A stretch of DNA of 8,599 bases from Actinomycetota bacterium (GTDB lineage Bacteria > Actinomycetota > Actinomycetes > Streptosporangiales > Streptosporangiaceae), in the NCBI GenBank assembly GCA_003161205.1, contig PMOU01000141.1, positions 4,080 through 12,678 of the forward strand, in the 5' to 3' direction. The notes beneath the pieces were generated by a model, which saw only the letters and a list, made by a program, of their open reading frames with translations, was not told the origin of the DNA and searched no databases. A program made the position numbers and the translations under genes. Of this stretch, positions 1 through 7,443 are shown piece by piece. The number at the start of each line of letters is the position of its first letter. Position 1 is the first letter of the stretch.

Positions 1-2019
1 ACCTCTCGCCACCATGATGAGCGCCCTGATATAGCCGCCGAGAATCACCGAGTAGCGACGGTAGCCGTGTTCCGCACTTATCTGGAGCCCTTCCGCGGCC
101 AGGTCAAGGGCTTCGTCCCACTGCCCGGTAAGCCAGTCGTCCACGCAGCTCGAGACCACCGCATTGATGGCCAGCGCGATTGCGCCGCCCTCCCGGCCGT
201 CGCGAATGACTCGGTTCAAGGCTTCCCGGCAATCGCCTAGCCGGTCCGTGTACACACAGGCGATGGCTACCCGGGTTATCTGGACGGGGTTGAATTCATC
301 CCGCAGCGTGTCGAAGACAGCGGCGAGCTGATCGAGAGCGGAGGCGGCTTGCCGCACGGGGTCGCCGAAGGCCTTGGCGCACAGTACGAGGAGATCTGGT
401 GCTGCGGGGATGATCCGGTCGACGGCATCGTTGAACGGCTTCCACAGTTCAGGCCGGCCTCCGAACCAGGCGATCATGACCAGGCTGTGCAGCGCATCGA
501 TCAGCGTCTCGTCATTCGCGTCGTAACGGTCGCCGTATGCCATGATCGCTCCGGCCAGAAGCCGGTGCGCAGAATCGATATCGCACTCGGCATTCAGCAG
601 CAGGTAGGAGGCCGCGATGGCGGCCTTTAGCGACGTGGCTGCCTCGGGCCCGGCCTGGCGGGCATCGGTCAGCAGCTGCGCCGCGCTGGCTAGCTGCCCG
701 GTTACTTCCGCGCCCAGGTAGGCGGCTTCGACCAGCCGGCGTCCCCGGTCCAGCCGATGCTCGCTGAGCTCGGCGGCACGGGTTAGGGCGGCCGCCGCGC
801 CGACCGCGTCGCCCCGCCTCAAACTCGCCTGCGCGGTGCGCTCGAGTAGGTCGGCGACCTGCTCATCAGGTGGCACAGTCGCCTCGGCCAGATGCCAGGC
901 CCGGCGGTCGGGCTGATCGGCGAGCGCCTCGGCGAGCGCACGGTGGGCACGCCGCCGCTCGATTCCGGTCGATGCCGCGACCATGGCGGCCCGAGCCAGC
1001 GGGTGGCGGAACACGAGCCGATGGTAGTTCTCATCGATGGAGACCAGACGCGAGCGCTCAACGGAAGCAAAGCCGCCCTGCGCGTTGAAGCTGCGCGCTG
1101 CCGCATCCAGGACGGCGATGTCCCCGGACTGCTCCAGCGCCGCGAGCAGGAGCAGTGCGCGGCTGGTAACGGGTAGCTCGCCAACTTGGGATGCGAACAA
1201 AGCATCCAGCTGGCGGTTGAGCGGAAGGATCGGCGGGAGAGGTTCGGCACCGCTGCGCTGCTCGATGGTCAGGGCGGCCGGGAGCTCCGTCAGCGCCAGA
1301 GGGTTCCCCCGCGCCTCGGCCAGCACACGGCGGTGGACCCCCGCGGCTAGCATCGGGAACCGCGTGCTGAGGAGCCGGGCTGCTGAGCGGTCATCAAGCG
1401 GCCGGAGGAAATGCTCGGGCAGCCCGGCCACCGCGAGCGGACCACCGGACCCCGGCCGGGATGCCGCTATGAGCCCGACACGAGCGCCAGGCAGGCGGCG
1501 GCCGACGAAGGCGAGCACTACTGCACTGGCCTGGTCCAGCCATTGCACGTCATCCACGATGATGAGCACCCGTCGCGCGTCAGCGGTCCGCCGGAGGAGT
1601 TCCAGCGCCGCGTTGCACAGGACGAGCCGCTCGGCGGAAGGGCCATCGCCGAGGCCGAGGGCTACCGAAAGCGCACCGCGGTAAGTGGCGGAAAGCAGGC
1701 TGAAGTCAGCGCGAAGCGGAGCCAGCAGCTGGTCCAGGGCAGAGAAGCTGACCTCCGCCTCAAACTCCACCCCCGCAGCACGAAGGACGCGCGTCCCGGC
1801 CGCCGCCGCGAGTTCCGCCGCCACGTCCAGCAGGGCGCTCTTGCCCATCCCGGGGTCGCCGGTCAGCAGCAGCGCCGCGCCGCCCATCGCGGTCCCGCCA
1901 ACGGAGGATCCAATCAGGTCAAGTTCGTCGGCACGCCCCACCAGCGCCTGAGCCAGCACGTTGCCGGCCACGACGCGAGGCGCATGACGAGGCACGCCTG
2001 CGGGCTGAGCGGAGGCCAC
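1..2019 (-). CDS. LAL-type LuxR-family ATPase regulator, C-terminus cut by window edge
   Basis: The minus frame is open from about 2019 to base 1 (673 codons) with no stop, so the gene continues beyond the left edge. The protein starts near a VGR motif (residues 27-29). It has a Walker A GDPGMGKS (54-61) and a Walker B VLIIVDDVQWLD (about 151-162), then GNPLALTELP and a long Ala/Leu-rich helical region resembling TPR-type repeats. It aligns along its whole visible length with the complete regulator upstream, for example GVEFEAEVSFSALDQLL against GVEFETDVSFSALNQLL. From that alignment about 250-270 residues are missing, including the expected LuxR helix-turn-helix, so DNA binding is inferred. 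LAL proteins (MalT-like) are ATP-dependent cytoplasmic activators. The start is uncertain: GTG at 2019 is chosen because codons upstream look non-coding. TTG 2028 and GTG 2121 are alternatives, and none has a strong ribosome binding site. Confidence 0.88.
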   Translation of the reverse strand, partial: MASAQPAGVPRHAPRVVAGNVLAQALVGRADELDLIGSSVGGTAMGGAALLLTGDPGMGKSALLDVAAELAAAAGTRVLRAAGVEFEAEVSFSALDQLLAPLRADFSLLSATYRGALSVALGLGDGPSAERLVLCNAALELLRRTADARRVLIIVDDVQWLDQASAVVLAFVGRRLPGARVGLIAASRPGSGGPLAVAGLPEHFLRPLDDRSAARLLSTRFPMLAAGVHRRVLAEARGNPLALTELPAALTIEQRSGAEPLPPILPLNRQLDALFASQVGELPVTSRALLLLAALEQSGDIAVLDAAARSFNAQGGFASVERSRLVSIDENYHRLVFRHPLARAAMVAASTGIERRRAHRALAEALADQPDRRAWHLAEATVPPDEQVADLLERTAQASLRRGDAVGAAAALTRAAELSEHRLDRGRRLVEAAYLGAEVTGQLASAAQLLTDARQAGPEAATSLKAAIAASYLLLNAECDIDSAHRLLAGAIMAYGDRYDANDETLIDALHSLVMIAWFGGRPELWKPFNDAVDRIIPAAPDLLVLCAKAFGDPVRQAASALDQLAAVFDTLRDEFNPVQITRVAIACVYTDRLGDCREALNRVIRDGREGGAIALAINAVVSSCVDDWLTGQWDEALDLAAEGLQISAEHGYRRYSVILGGYIRALIMVARG

Positions 2020-2087
2020 GCGGGTCAATCTAGCTGGCGGCGGGCATGACGCGAATCCTGCACAACCTCTAGTCCTGTCCGTGCCCT

Positions 2088-2104
2088 CCGCTGCGGGACA
2101 GCGG
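2088..2104 (-). repeat. Short hairpin between the two regulator genes
   Basis: CCGCTG and CAGCGG form a perfect 6-bp stem around a 5-base loop. The hairpin lies about 28 bases after the stop of the upstream regulator and 68 bases before the chosen start of the downstream one. No T-tract follows on the minus strand, so it is not a convincing intrinsic terminator. It could slow ribosomes or RNases between the two genes, or be chance in GC-rich DNA. Confidence 0.3.
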
Positions 2105-2131
2105 CTCGAGCTGGCGGCCACCGGATATCCG

Positions 2132-4927
2132 TCAAACAGGCGTGCTCTCCGCGTCCGCTGCACCGAGAGCGTCGCCAATCCCAGCCCGGGAGGTGATAGC
2201 GAGCTTCAGGAAGACCTGCCGCAGATGGGCACCGACGGTCCGGGGAGATATGAACAGGCGTTGCCCGATCTGCTTGTTGGTCAGGCCGGATCCCGCAAGT
2301 ACGGCGACTTCCCTTTCCTGAGGCGTGAGTCCCGCCGGGCCGAAGTCGCCGGCCTGCGACTTGGTCGGGCTGGTGGCGAGGAGCTCGGTCCTGGCTCGCG
2401 TGACCCACGGGCGGGCGTCCAGGTGGGTAAAGGCGCCGAGCGCCGCCGTGAGGTGAACTCGCGCCTCCGTAGTCGCCTGGGCTCGCCGCAGGCGCTCTCC
2501 GTAGGCAAGCTGGACGCGGGCCAGGTCGAATGGCCACCGATCGGCCCCGGGAAGAGCTAGGGCGCGGGCGAACGGTGCGGTGAAACCCCCATCCGGGGCA
2601 GCCACGCCGGCACAGCCGCCCGCCAGCAGGGCCAGTCGCGGAGACAACTCTGCGATGCGGGCCTCGTGCATGGCGGCGACATGCGCCGCCGCCTCGGCAT
2701 GGCGATTCGTGCGGACGGCTGCCTCCACGAGGTCCAGGCTGACCCACAGCGCCTGCCCGGCATGGGGGGCGAATACGCCCGGCGGGCTGATGGCCGCTGC
2801 CTGCTGGTATGCCTCGTCGAACTCATTGCGGCCCAGCGCGGCAAGCGCCCGGGCATGGCACGCATACCCCTGAACTGCGCCGGCTCCTTTGGGAATCGCC
2901 CACTGGTCCATCGCCTCGGTCAGTGTCCGCACTGCGGCATCATCGCCTTGGGCGGCAGCCAGAAGCGCGGTCGTCATCCGAAGGGGCCAGGCCAGGAGCT
3001 GATACCCGTGGGCCTGACACAGTCCGACACCTTCCCTGGCCAGCCGGCGCGCTTCCGCCCAGCGGCCGGTCATGAAGCCGTCCAGGCACAGCAGCATGAT
3101 CGCGTTGATAGCTGAGGTGATGGCGCCGCCCTCGCGTCCTTCCCGCACCACTCGCCATAGCGGTTCCCGGCAGGCCGACACCTGGTCGACGTAAATACCC
3201 GCCGTCGCTATCCGCTCTATCCGGGTGGGATCCGTCTCGTCGCGGAGCCCATCGATAGCGGAACTGAGCCGGCCGAGCCAGCCAGCCGCGGTCCGGACAG
3301 GATCAGCAAGCAGATGTGACCACAGGGACAGCACCGGAGCCGCGCCGGGGGTCAGCCGGGATACGTTGGCTTCGAACGGTCCCCACAGTTCTGGGCGTGC
3401 ACCGTACAGGCAGACCTTGAGCAGGTTATGGAGCGCCTCAATGAACGCCGGATCGGCGGCGCCGCTTTCAGCGGCGTGGCTTTCAATCGCCGTGACGAGC
3501 AGCCGATGGGCGCCATCGACGTTGCCCTGGCCATTGAGTTCTACGAACGCCGCGGTGACGGCGCCCTGAAGAGAGCTAGCAGCTGCCGGGCCTGGGCGGG
3601 CAGCGTCGGACAGCAACTCCGCGGCGTTGCGGATCTCGCCGGTCACGTCAGCAGCTAGGTAGGCAGCTTCTGCCAGCCGACGGGCGCGGTCGTGGCTGTC
3701 GGGACTGAGATCGGCGGCCCGGATCAGCGCGGTCACCGCGCCAATAGCGTCGCCGCGGCGCACCGCACGATTCGCGGCCTGACCGAGCAGCTTCGCCAGA
3801 TCCTCATCGGGAGCGGTTGTTGCCTCGGCCAGATGCCATATCTGCAGGTCAGGCTGGTCTGCCAACCCGTCGGCGAGGCAGCGATGAGCCCGGCGGCGCT
3901 CGCCCGCAGTCGCGATCTCCGCCACCGTCGCGCGGACCATCGGATGACGAAACGTCAGTTGCCCTGTCCCTTGGTGGACAGTCACCAGTCGCGCCTGCTG
4001 CGCGGGCGCGAGCTGAGCCGTGACCTCGCCATGAGGAGCTGCTGCGCGTAGGACGTCAAGGTCACCCGTGTCACCCAGAGCCGCCATCAGGAGCAGCTCC
4101 CGGGTGCCGGCGGGCAGTTTGGCGACCCGCGAGGCGAACAGCGCCCGAAGACGCTCGGTCAGCGGCATGACTGGCGGAAGCCCTCGCAGGGACGCAAGTT
4201 GCGGTCCGCTCAGCGCCGTCGGCAGCTCCAGCAGGGCGAGCGGATTTCCCTCCGCCTCTGTCAGGACACGCTTACGGACCCGGCCCGGCAGCATCGGGAA
4301 ACGCGTGCCGATCAGGCTTGCGGCCGCCTCCTCGGCGAGCGGCTGAAGCTCATGTTCCGGCAGGCCGTTGCGGTCGAAAAAGGTGTCGGCGTCAGTGCGG
4401 AACGCGGCCAGCAGCCCTACCCGGGCAGCTGCACGGCTCCGGCCGAGGAAACCGAGTGCCGCAGCGCTCGAGCGGTCTACCCAGTGCAAATCATCGACGA
4501 TCACCAGCACCGGCCTGACCGCGGCCGCCGCACGAAGAACCGAAACGAGGGCCGCGGCCACCGCGAAACGATCCGGCACCGGGCCATCCTCGAAGCCCAA
4601 CGCGACGGTCAGCGCAGTCTGCTCAGCCTCGGCCAGCCAGTCGAGCGCTCCGTGAAGCGGAGACAGGAGCTGATTCAGGGCGGAGAAACTGACGTCGGTC
4701 TCGAACTCCACGCCGCTGGCACGGAGCACCGCGCTGCCCGCGGCGGTTGCGACGTCCCCCGCGGCGTCCAGAAGGGCGGTCTTGCCCACGCCCGGGTCTC
4801 CGGACAGCAGGAGCGTCCCGCCACGGACGGCTGCCTCATCCAGGAAAACCCGGAGACGTACGAGATCGTCGCTGCGCCCCACGAGTACCTCGGTTGTGCG
4901 GCTTCGCGGAGAAGAGACCTCTTCCAT
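2132..4927 (-). CDS. LAL-type LuxR-family transcriptional regulator with N-terminal ATPase
   Basis: This is a complete protein of about 931 residues, normal for large ATP-binding LuxR regulators (roughly 850-1000). Visible domains in order: a VGR motif near residue 16; Walker A GDPGVGKT (about 43-50); Walker B VLVIVDDLHW (about 140-149); the EGNPLALLELP segment typical of the family; a long alpha-helical, TPR-like middle (about 370-830); and a C-terminal LuxR/GerE helix-turn-helix (about 867-920) containing LTPQEREV, GLTNKQIGQRL, ISPRTVGAHL and ITSRA. Family members hydrolyse ATP, oligomerise on an inducer or partner and activate promoters; the inducer here is unknown. ATG 4927 is preferred because GGGA lies 7 bases upstream; the adjacent in-frame GTG 4930 would add one residue. 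It is the first gene of a probable two-regulator operon and is divergent from the hydrolase-cupin cassette, its most likely target besides itself. Codon third positions are less GC-biased than in the hydrolase genes. Confidence 0.95.
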   Translation of the reverse strand: MEEVSSPRSRTTEVLVGRSDDLVRLRVFLDEAAVRGGTLLLSGDPGVGKTALLDAAGDVATAAGSAVLRASGVEFETDVSFSALNQLLSPLHGALDWLAEAEQTALTVALGFEDGPVPDRFAVAAALVSVLRAAAAVRPVLVIVDDLHWVDRSSAAALGFLGRSRAAARVGLLAAFRTDADTFFDRNGLPEHELQPLAEEAAASLIGTRFPMLPGRVRKRVLTEAEGNPLALLELPTALSGPQLASLRGLPPVMPLTERLRALFASRVAKLPAGTRELLLMAALGDTGDLDVLRAAAPHGEVTAQLAPAQQARLVTVHQGTGQLTFRHPMVRATVAEIATAGERRRAHRCLADGLADQPDLQIWHLAEATTAPDEDLAKLLGQAANRAVRRGDAIGAVTALIRAADLSPDSHDRARRLAEAAYLAADVTGEIRNAAELLSDAARPGPAAASSLQGAVTAAFVELNGQGNVDGAHRLLVTAIESHAAESGAADPAFIEALHNLLKVCLYGARPELWGPFEANVSRLTPGAAPVLSLWSHLLADPVRTAAGWLGRLSSAIDGLRDETDPTRIERIATAGIYVDQVSACREPLWRVVREGREGGAITSAINAIMLLCLDGFMTGRWAEARRLAREGVGLCQAHGYQLLAWPLRMTTALLAAAQGDDAAVRTLTEAMDQWAIPKGAGAVQGYACHARALAALGRNEFDEAYQQAAAISPPGVFAPHAGQALWVSLDLVEAAVRTNRHAEAAAHVAAMHEARIAELSPRLALLAGGCAGVAAPDGGFTAPFARALALPGADRWPFDLARVQLAYGERLRRAQATTEARVHLTAALGAFTHLDARPWVTRARTELLATSPTKSQAGDFGPAGLTPQEREVAVLAGSGLTNKQIGQRLFISPRTVGAHLRQVFLKLAITSRAGIGDALGAADAESTPV

Positions 4928-4966
4928 CACACTATCCCGCTGGGTCGAACCGACCTGGCGACTGAA

Positions 4967-4995
4967 ATTCTATCCGTACTTCAAGTCATTTGACC
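4967..4995 (-). promoter_or_regulatory. Candidate promoter of the LAL regulator gene
   Basis: On the minus strand TAGAAT (4972 to 4967) matches the actinobacterial -10 pattern TAnnnT. A weak -35, GGTCAA (4995 to 4990), lies 17 bases upstream. Transcription would start near 4960, giving a leader of about 33 bases that contains the GGGA ribosome binding site. The -35 is poor, so an activator may be needed; the inverted repeat at 4983-5003 covers it. Confidence 0.4.
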
Positions 4996-5003
4996 GATGA
5001 CTT
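4983..5003. promoter_or_regulatory. Inverted repeat, candidate regulator operator
   Basis: AAGTCAT (4983-4989) and ATGACTT (4997-5003) are perfect 7-bp inverted arms around the 7-base spacer TTGACCG. The arms are AT-richer than the surroundings. The site lies in the divergent promoter region, 56 bases upstream of the regulator start, and covers that gene's candidate -35. A dimeric regulator, possibly the LAL protein itself, could bind here. No known consensus was recognised. Confidence 0.4.
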
Positions 5004-5155
5004 CGGACGTAATCTCCCTTTCGGGCCTTCTGGCGCAGAGTGGTCAGCCGAGGGTACTGGTTCCATGGGCCGCTGCCCGCGAAATTCCTGGGCTGTGCCG
5101 ACGATATGGGCTCAGCCTGCCCGGACCGCGGCCTCCAGCCGGGTCATATGGCCGA

Positions 5156-5190
5156 TGTCCGGACACCGCGTCCCCGTGCACCCTTCTAGT
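5156..5190 (+). promoter_or_regulatory. Weak candidate promoter with overlapping 10-bp palindrome
   Basis: TGTCCGGACA (5156-5165) is a perfect palindrome. Its right part supplies a -35-like CGGACA (5160-5165), followed after 19 bases by TCTAGT (5185-5190) as a possible -10. Transcription would then start about 60 bases before the hydrolase ATG. Each hexamer matches the sigma-70 consensus at only four of six positions and the spacing is long, so this is a guess about where the cassette promoter lies. Confidence 0.25.
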
Positions 5191-5242
5191 GCCTCCGGCC
5201 CGGCCCGGCCTGGCCCCACAAGCGTTTCCCATTCGTCTGAGC

Positions 5243-5248
5243 AAGGAG
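5243..5248 (+). promoter_or_regulatory. Ribosome binding site fixing the first hydrolase start
   Basis: AAGGAG lies 8 bases before ATG 5257. It settles the start against the upstream in-frame extension that begins with TTG at 4990, which would add 89 residues of non-family sequence. Confidence 0.85.
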
Positions 5249-5256
5249 CCGAGGAA

Positions 5257-6078
5257 ATGACCACGATCACCACCCAGGACGGTACCGAGATCTACTACAA
5301 GGACTGGGGCGAGGGTCCGGCCGTGACGTTCTCACACGGCTGGCCGCTGAACGCCGACGCGTGGGACGGCCAGCTGCTGTTCCTCGCTCAGCACGGCTTC
5401 CGCGTGATCGCCCACGACCGGCGCGGCCACGGCCGATCCAGCCAGCCCTCAGCCGGGAACGACATGGACGGCTACGCCGACGACCTCGCGGCCGTGATCG
5501 AGGCGCTCGATCTCCGGGACGCCACGCTCGTGGGCCACTCGACCGGCGGCGGCGAGGTCGCCCGCTACATCGGGCGACACGGGACAGGGCGGGTCGCCAA
5601 GGCGGCTTTGATCTCCGCGGTGCCGCCGATCATGGTGAAATCCGACGCCAACCCCGAGGGCCTGCCGATCGACGTATTCGACGGCCTGCGCGCTGGCCTG
5701 GTCAAGGACCGCTCCCAGTTCTACAAGGACCTCGCCACGCCGTTCTACGGCGCCAACCGGCCCGGCGCCCAGGTTTCGCCCGGCGTGCTGGACCAGTTCT
5801 GGCTGTGGAGCATGCAGTCCGGCCTCAAGAACGCCTACCAGAGCATCAAGGCCTTCTCCGAGACCGACTTCACCGCAGACCTTGAGAATATCGACGTCCC
5901 GACCCTGGTCCTGCACGGCGAGGACGACCAGATCGTGCCCGTCCACGACGCAGCGAAAAAGTCGGCGAGGCTCATCAAGGACGTCAAGGAGATCTACTAT
6001 CCGGGCGCGCCGCACGGCCTGACGGATACGCACGCGGATCAGTTCAACGCCGACCTGCTGGCCTTCCTCCGAAGCTAA
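5257..6078 (+). CDS. Alpha/beta hydrolase, non-heme chloroperoxidase/perhydrolase type
   Basis: The protein has 273 residues, the usual length for cofactor-free haloperoxidases and related esterases. No signal peptide is visible, so it should be cytoplasmic. Visible motifs: oxyanion-loop HGWPL (27-31); DRRGHGRS (54-61); nucleophile elbow GHSTGGGE with Ser95; acid in HGEDDQIVP, probably Asp224; and PHG with His253. The triad is complete. Known relatives hydrolyse esters or lactones and, with a carboxylic acid and peroxide, form peracids that oxidise halides. The natural substrate cannot be read from the sequence, and haloperoxidase activity is often a side reaction. It is the first gene of a probable three-gene operon, with 60 bases to the next hydrolase, and is divergent from the LAL regulators. 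Third codon positions are strongly G/C. Family assignment is firm; the reaction is not. Confidence 0.95.
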   Translation: MTTITTQDGTEIYYKDWGEGPAVTFSHGWPLNADAWDGQLLFLAQHGFRVIAHDRRGHGRSSQPSAGNDMDGYADDLAAVIEALDLRDATLVGHSTGGGEVARYIGRHGTGRVAKAALISAVPPIMVKSDANPEGLPIDVFDGLRAGLVKDRSQFYKDLATPFYGANRPGAQVSPGVLDQFWLWSMQSGLKNAYQSIKAFSETDFTADLENIDVPTLVLHGEDDQIVPVHDAAKKSARLIKDVKEIYYPGAPHGLTDTHADQFNADLLAFLRS

Positions 6079-6138
6079 CCAAGCCGCGACCCAAGGCGAA
6101 AGCTGAAGGCGCAGCCGCCCCTCTCGAAGGACATTGTC

Positions 6139-6999
6139 ATGCCATTCGTCACCGTTGGCAAAGAGAACACCACCGACATCAACCTCTATTATGAGGACCA
6201 CGGAAACGGCCCGGCGGTAGTGCTGCTAAGCGGCTGGCCGCTGGACAGCCGGTCCTGGGAGCCCCAGCTGCATGCCCTGCTGGCGGCAGGCCATCGCGTG
6301 ATCATGTACGACCGCCGGGGGTTCGGGCAGTCTGACCGGCCGACCGAGGGCTACGACTTCGGCACGCTCGCCGATGATCTCGACATCCTGCTGACCAAGC
6401 TCGATCTGCGGGAAGCCGTCCTGGTCGGCTTCTCGCTCGGCACCGGGGAGCTAGCCCGCTACATCGGCACTCGCGGGACCAGCCGGCTGGCCGGCTCCGT
6501 CTTCATCGAGAGCCTCGCGCCCTCGTTCGTCAAGTCCGATGAGAACCCGAACGGGGTCGACCAGGCGACGGTCGACACGGTCCGGCAGGCGATCCTCGAC
6601 GACCGGCCCGCCTGGCTCACCGGCCTGCTCGGGGACTTCCTCAACCTCGACGACTATCTCGGCAAGCGGGTGAGCGAGGAGACCGTGCGCAACAACTGGA
6701 ACGCCGGGGCCGGCGCGTCGCCGTGGGCGACATGGGCGTGCGTGCTCACCTGGCTGGACGACTTCCACGACGACATCAAGCGGATCGACGTCCCGACGCT
6801 GATCATGCACGGAACCGCTGACCGGATCCTGTCCGTCGCGGGCCAGGGTCGGCGCATGCACGCGGCCCTGCCCGACGCGAAGTACGTCGAGATCGAAGGC
6901 GGCCCGCACGTCATGTGCGTCACCCATGCCGCCGAGGTCAACCGGGAGCTACTGGCCTTCCTGGCTAGCGTGAATCCCGTGGGCGGCGGTTCTGCGTGA
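6139..6999 (+). CDS. Second alpha/beta hydrolase, haloperoxidase/esterase-like
   Basis: The protein has 286 residues and starts 7 bases after GAAGGA (6126-6131). Its fold motifs parallel those of the preceding gene: SGWPL (31-35), DRRGFGQSDRP (58-68), nucleophile elbow GFSLGTGE with Ser99, acid in HGTADRIL, probably Asp228, and GGPH with His257. The catalytic triad is therefore present. The His that normally begins the HGxP oxyanion segment is Ser31, and the residue after DRIL is Ser rather than the common Pro. Similarity to the first hydrolase is clear at the motifs (ARYIG, VKSD.NP.G, IDVPTL..HG, LLAFL) but patchy in the cap region (about 140-210), so substrate specificity probably differs. 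The two genes look like an old duplication rather than a recent copy. Probably cytoplasmic. Substrate unknown. Confidence 0.94.
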   Translation: MPFVTVGKENTTDINLYYEDHGNGPAVVLLSGWPLDSRSWEPQLHALLAAGHRVIMYDRRGFGQSDRPTEGYDFGTLADDLDILLTKLDLREAVLVGFSLGTGELARYIGTRGTSRLAGSVFIESLAPSFVKSDENPNGVDQATVDTVRQAILDDRPAWLTGLLGDFLNLDDYLGKRVSEETVRNNWNAGAGASPWATWACVLTWLDDFHDDIKRIDVPTLIMHGTADRILSVAGQGRRMHAALPDAKYVEIEGGPHVMCVTHAAEVNRELLAFLASVNPVGGGSA

Positions 7000-7006
7000 G
7001 CCGGCT

Positions 7007-7032
7007 CCGGCCGGCGCGGCCGCGCCGGCCGG
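7007..7032. repeat. 26-bp perfect G/C-only palindrome
   Basis: The sequence from 7007 to 7032 equals its own reverse complement across all 26 bases, with GCGGCCGC at its centre (7016-7023). It begins 8 bases after the stop of the second hydrolase and ends 14 bases before the cupin ribosome binding site. In RNA it would form a very stable hairpin, apart from a few loop bases. There is no T-tract. It may act as an mRNA-stabilising or attenuating structure that lowers cupin expression, or as a protein-binding site. Confidence 0.7.
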
Positions 7033-7059
7033 CAACTCAATCCCTCAGGAGGACCAGCC

Positions 7060-7443
7060 ATGGCGTCCACACCCACAACGAATTCCCAGCAACCCGCCGA
7101 CGCGCTCGCGGCCAAGCTGAAGCGCACCGAGCTGCAGCACAGCGCATCCTCGATTCCTGGCCGGGACATTGTGCAGGTGCGTACCGAGATCCCGTGCGGC
7201 GTCGAGTCGGGCTGGCACATCCATCCGGGCGAAGAAATCGGCTACATCCTCGCCGGGACGGTACAGATGATGATCCAGGGACAAGCCAGCCTGACCCTCC
7301 ACGCCGGCGACCCCTTCCTGATGCCGCCCCGCACGCCTCATAACGCACTGGACATCGGCCCCGGAACCGGCCAGATGCTCTCCACCTACATCGTCGAGGC
7401 CGGGGAGCCGCTCGCGACCTTCGTAGACGGGCCGCCGAGCTGA
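7060..7443 (+). CDS. Small single-domain cupin
   Basis: The protein has 127 residues and starts 7 bases after a strong AGGAGG (7047-7052). Cupin motif 1 is GWHIHPGEEIGYILAG, with metal ligands His53, His55 and Glu59. Motif 2 is GDPFLMPPRTPHNALD, with His94 as fourth ligand. All four classic ligands are present, so a bound divalent metal is likely. The size fits one beta-barrel without extra domains, and there is no signal peptide. Small cupins of this kind can be dioxygenases, isomerases or ligand-binding proteins; the sequence does not decide. It lies 60 bases after the second hydrolase, on the same strand, so it is probably the last gene of the cassette and may act on the same substrate or its oxidation product. 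No terminator hairpin was found in the 75 bases after it. Confidence 0.93.
   Translation: MASTPTTNSQQPADALAAKLKRTELQHSASSIPGRDIVQVRTEIPCGVESGWHIHPGEEIGYILAGTVQMMIQGQASLTLHAGDPFLMPPRTPHNALDIGPGTGQMLSTYIVEAGEPLATFVDGPPS

Larger units (their letters stand above)
5004..5256. other. Intergenic leader between divergent operons
   Basis: These 253 bases hold no gene I can support. An 87-codon frame (4997-5260) overlaps the hydrolase start as ATGA, but about a third of its codons end in A or T, unlike the flanking real genes. A 10-bp palindrome lies at 5156-5165, and a C/G-rich run with repeated GGCCC occurs around 5197-5219. The ribosome binding site of the hydrolase lies at the right end. Confidence 0.6.

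Noticed and set aside
1037..2049. Overlapping plus-strand frames of about 210 residues
   Set aside because: They are antisense to the ATPase domain of the left-edge regulator, Arg/Ser/Pro-rich, without a ribosome binding site or recognisable domain.
2032..2118. 10-bp direct repeat AGCTGGCGGC (2032-2041 and 2109-2118) between the regulator genes
   Set aside because: It is short, GC-rich and likely to occur by chance, with no mobile element or site-specific recombination context.
2025..2747. 240-residue minus-strand frame
   Set aside because: It overlaps the C-terminal half of the complete LAL gene in another frame and is rich in Arg/Pro, as expected for a shadow in GC-rich DNA.
4990..5256. 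N-terminal extension of the first hydrolase from TTG 4990 (89 extra residues)
   Set aside because: The family starts at the [10 protein letters not shown] segment, AAGGAG lies 8 bases before ATG 5257, and the extension shows neither a signal peptide nor coding-like codon use.
4997..5260. 87-codon frame overlapping the hydrolase start by ATGA, as a possible leader peptide
   Set aside because: The overlap is neat, but about a third of the codons end in A/T, the start lies inside the inverted repeat with no ribosome binding site, and the product resembles nothing known to me.
5449..6201. 250-residue minus-strand frame antisense to the hydrolase genes
   Set aside because: Its Val/Asp/Gly-rich composition is the complement shadow of the hydrolase coding frame; no domain is visible.
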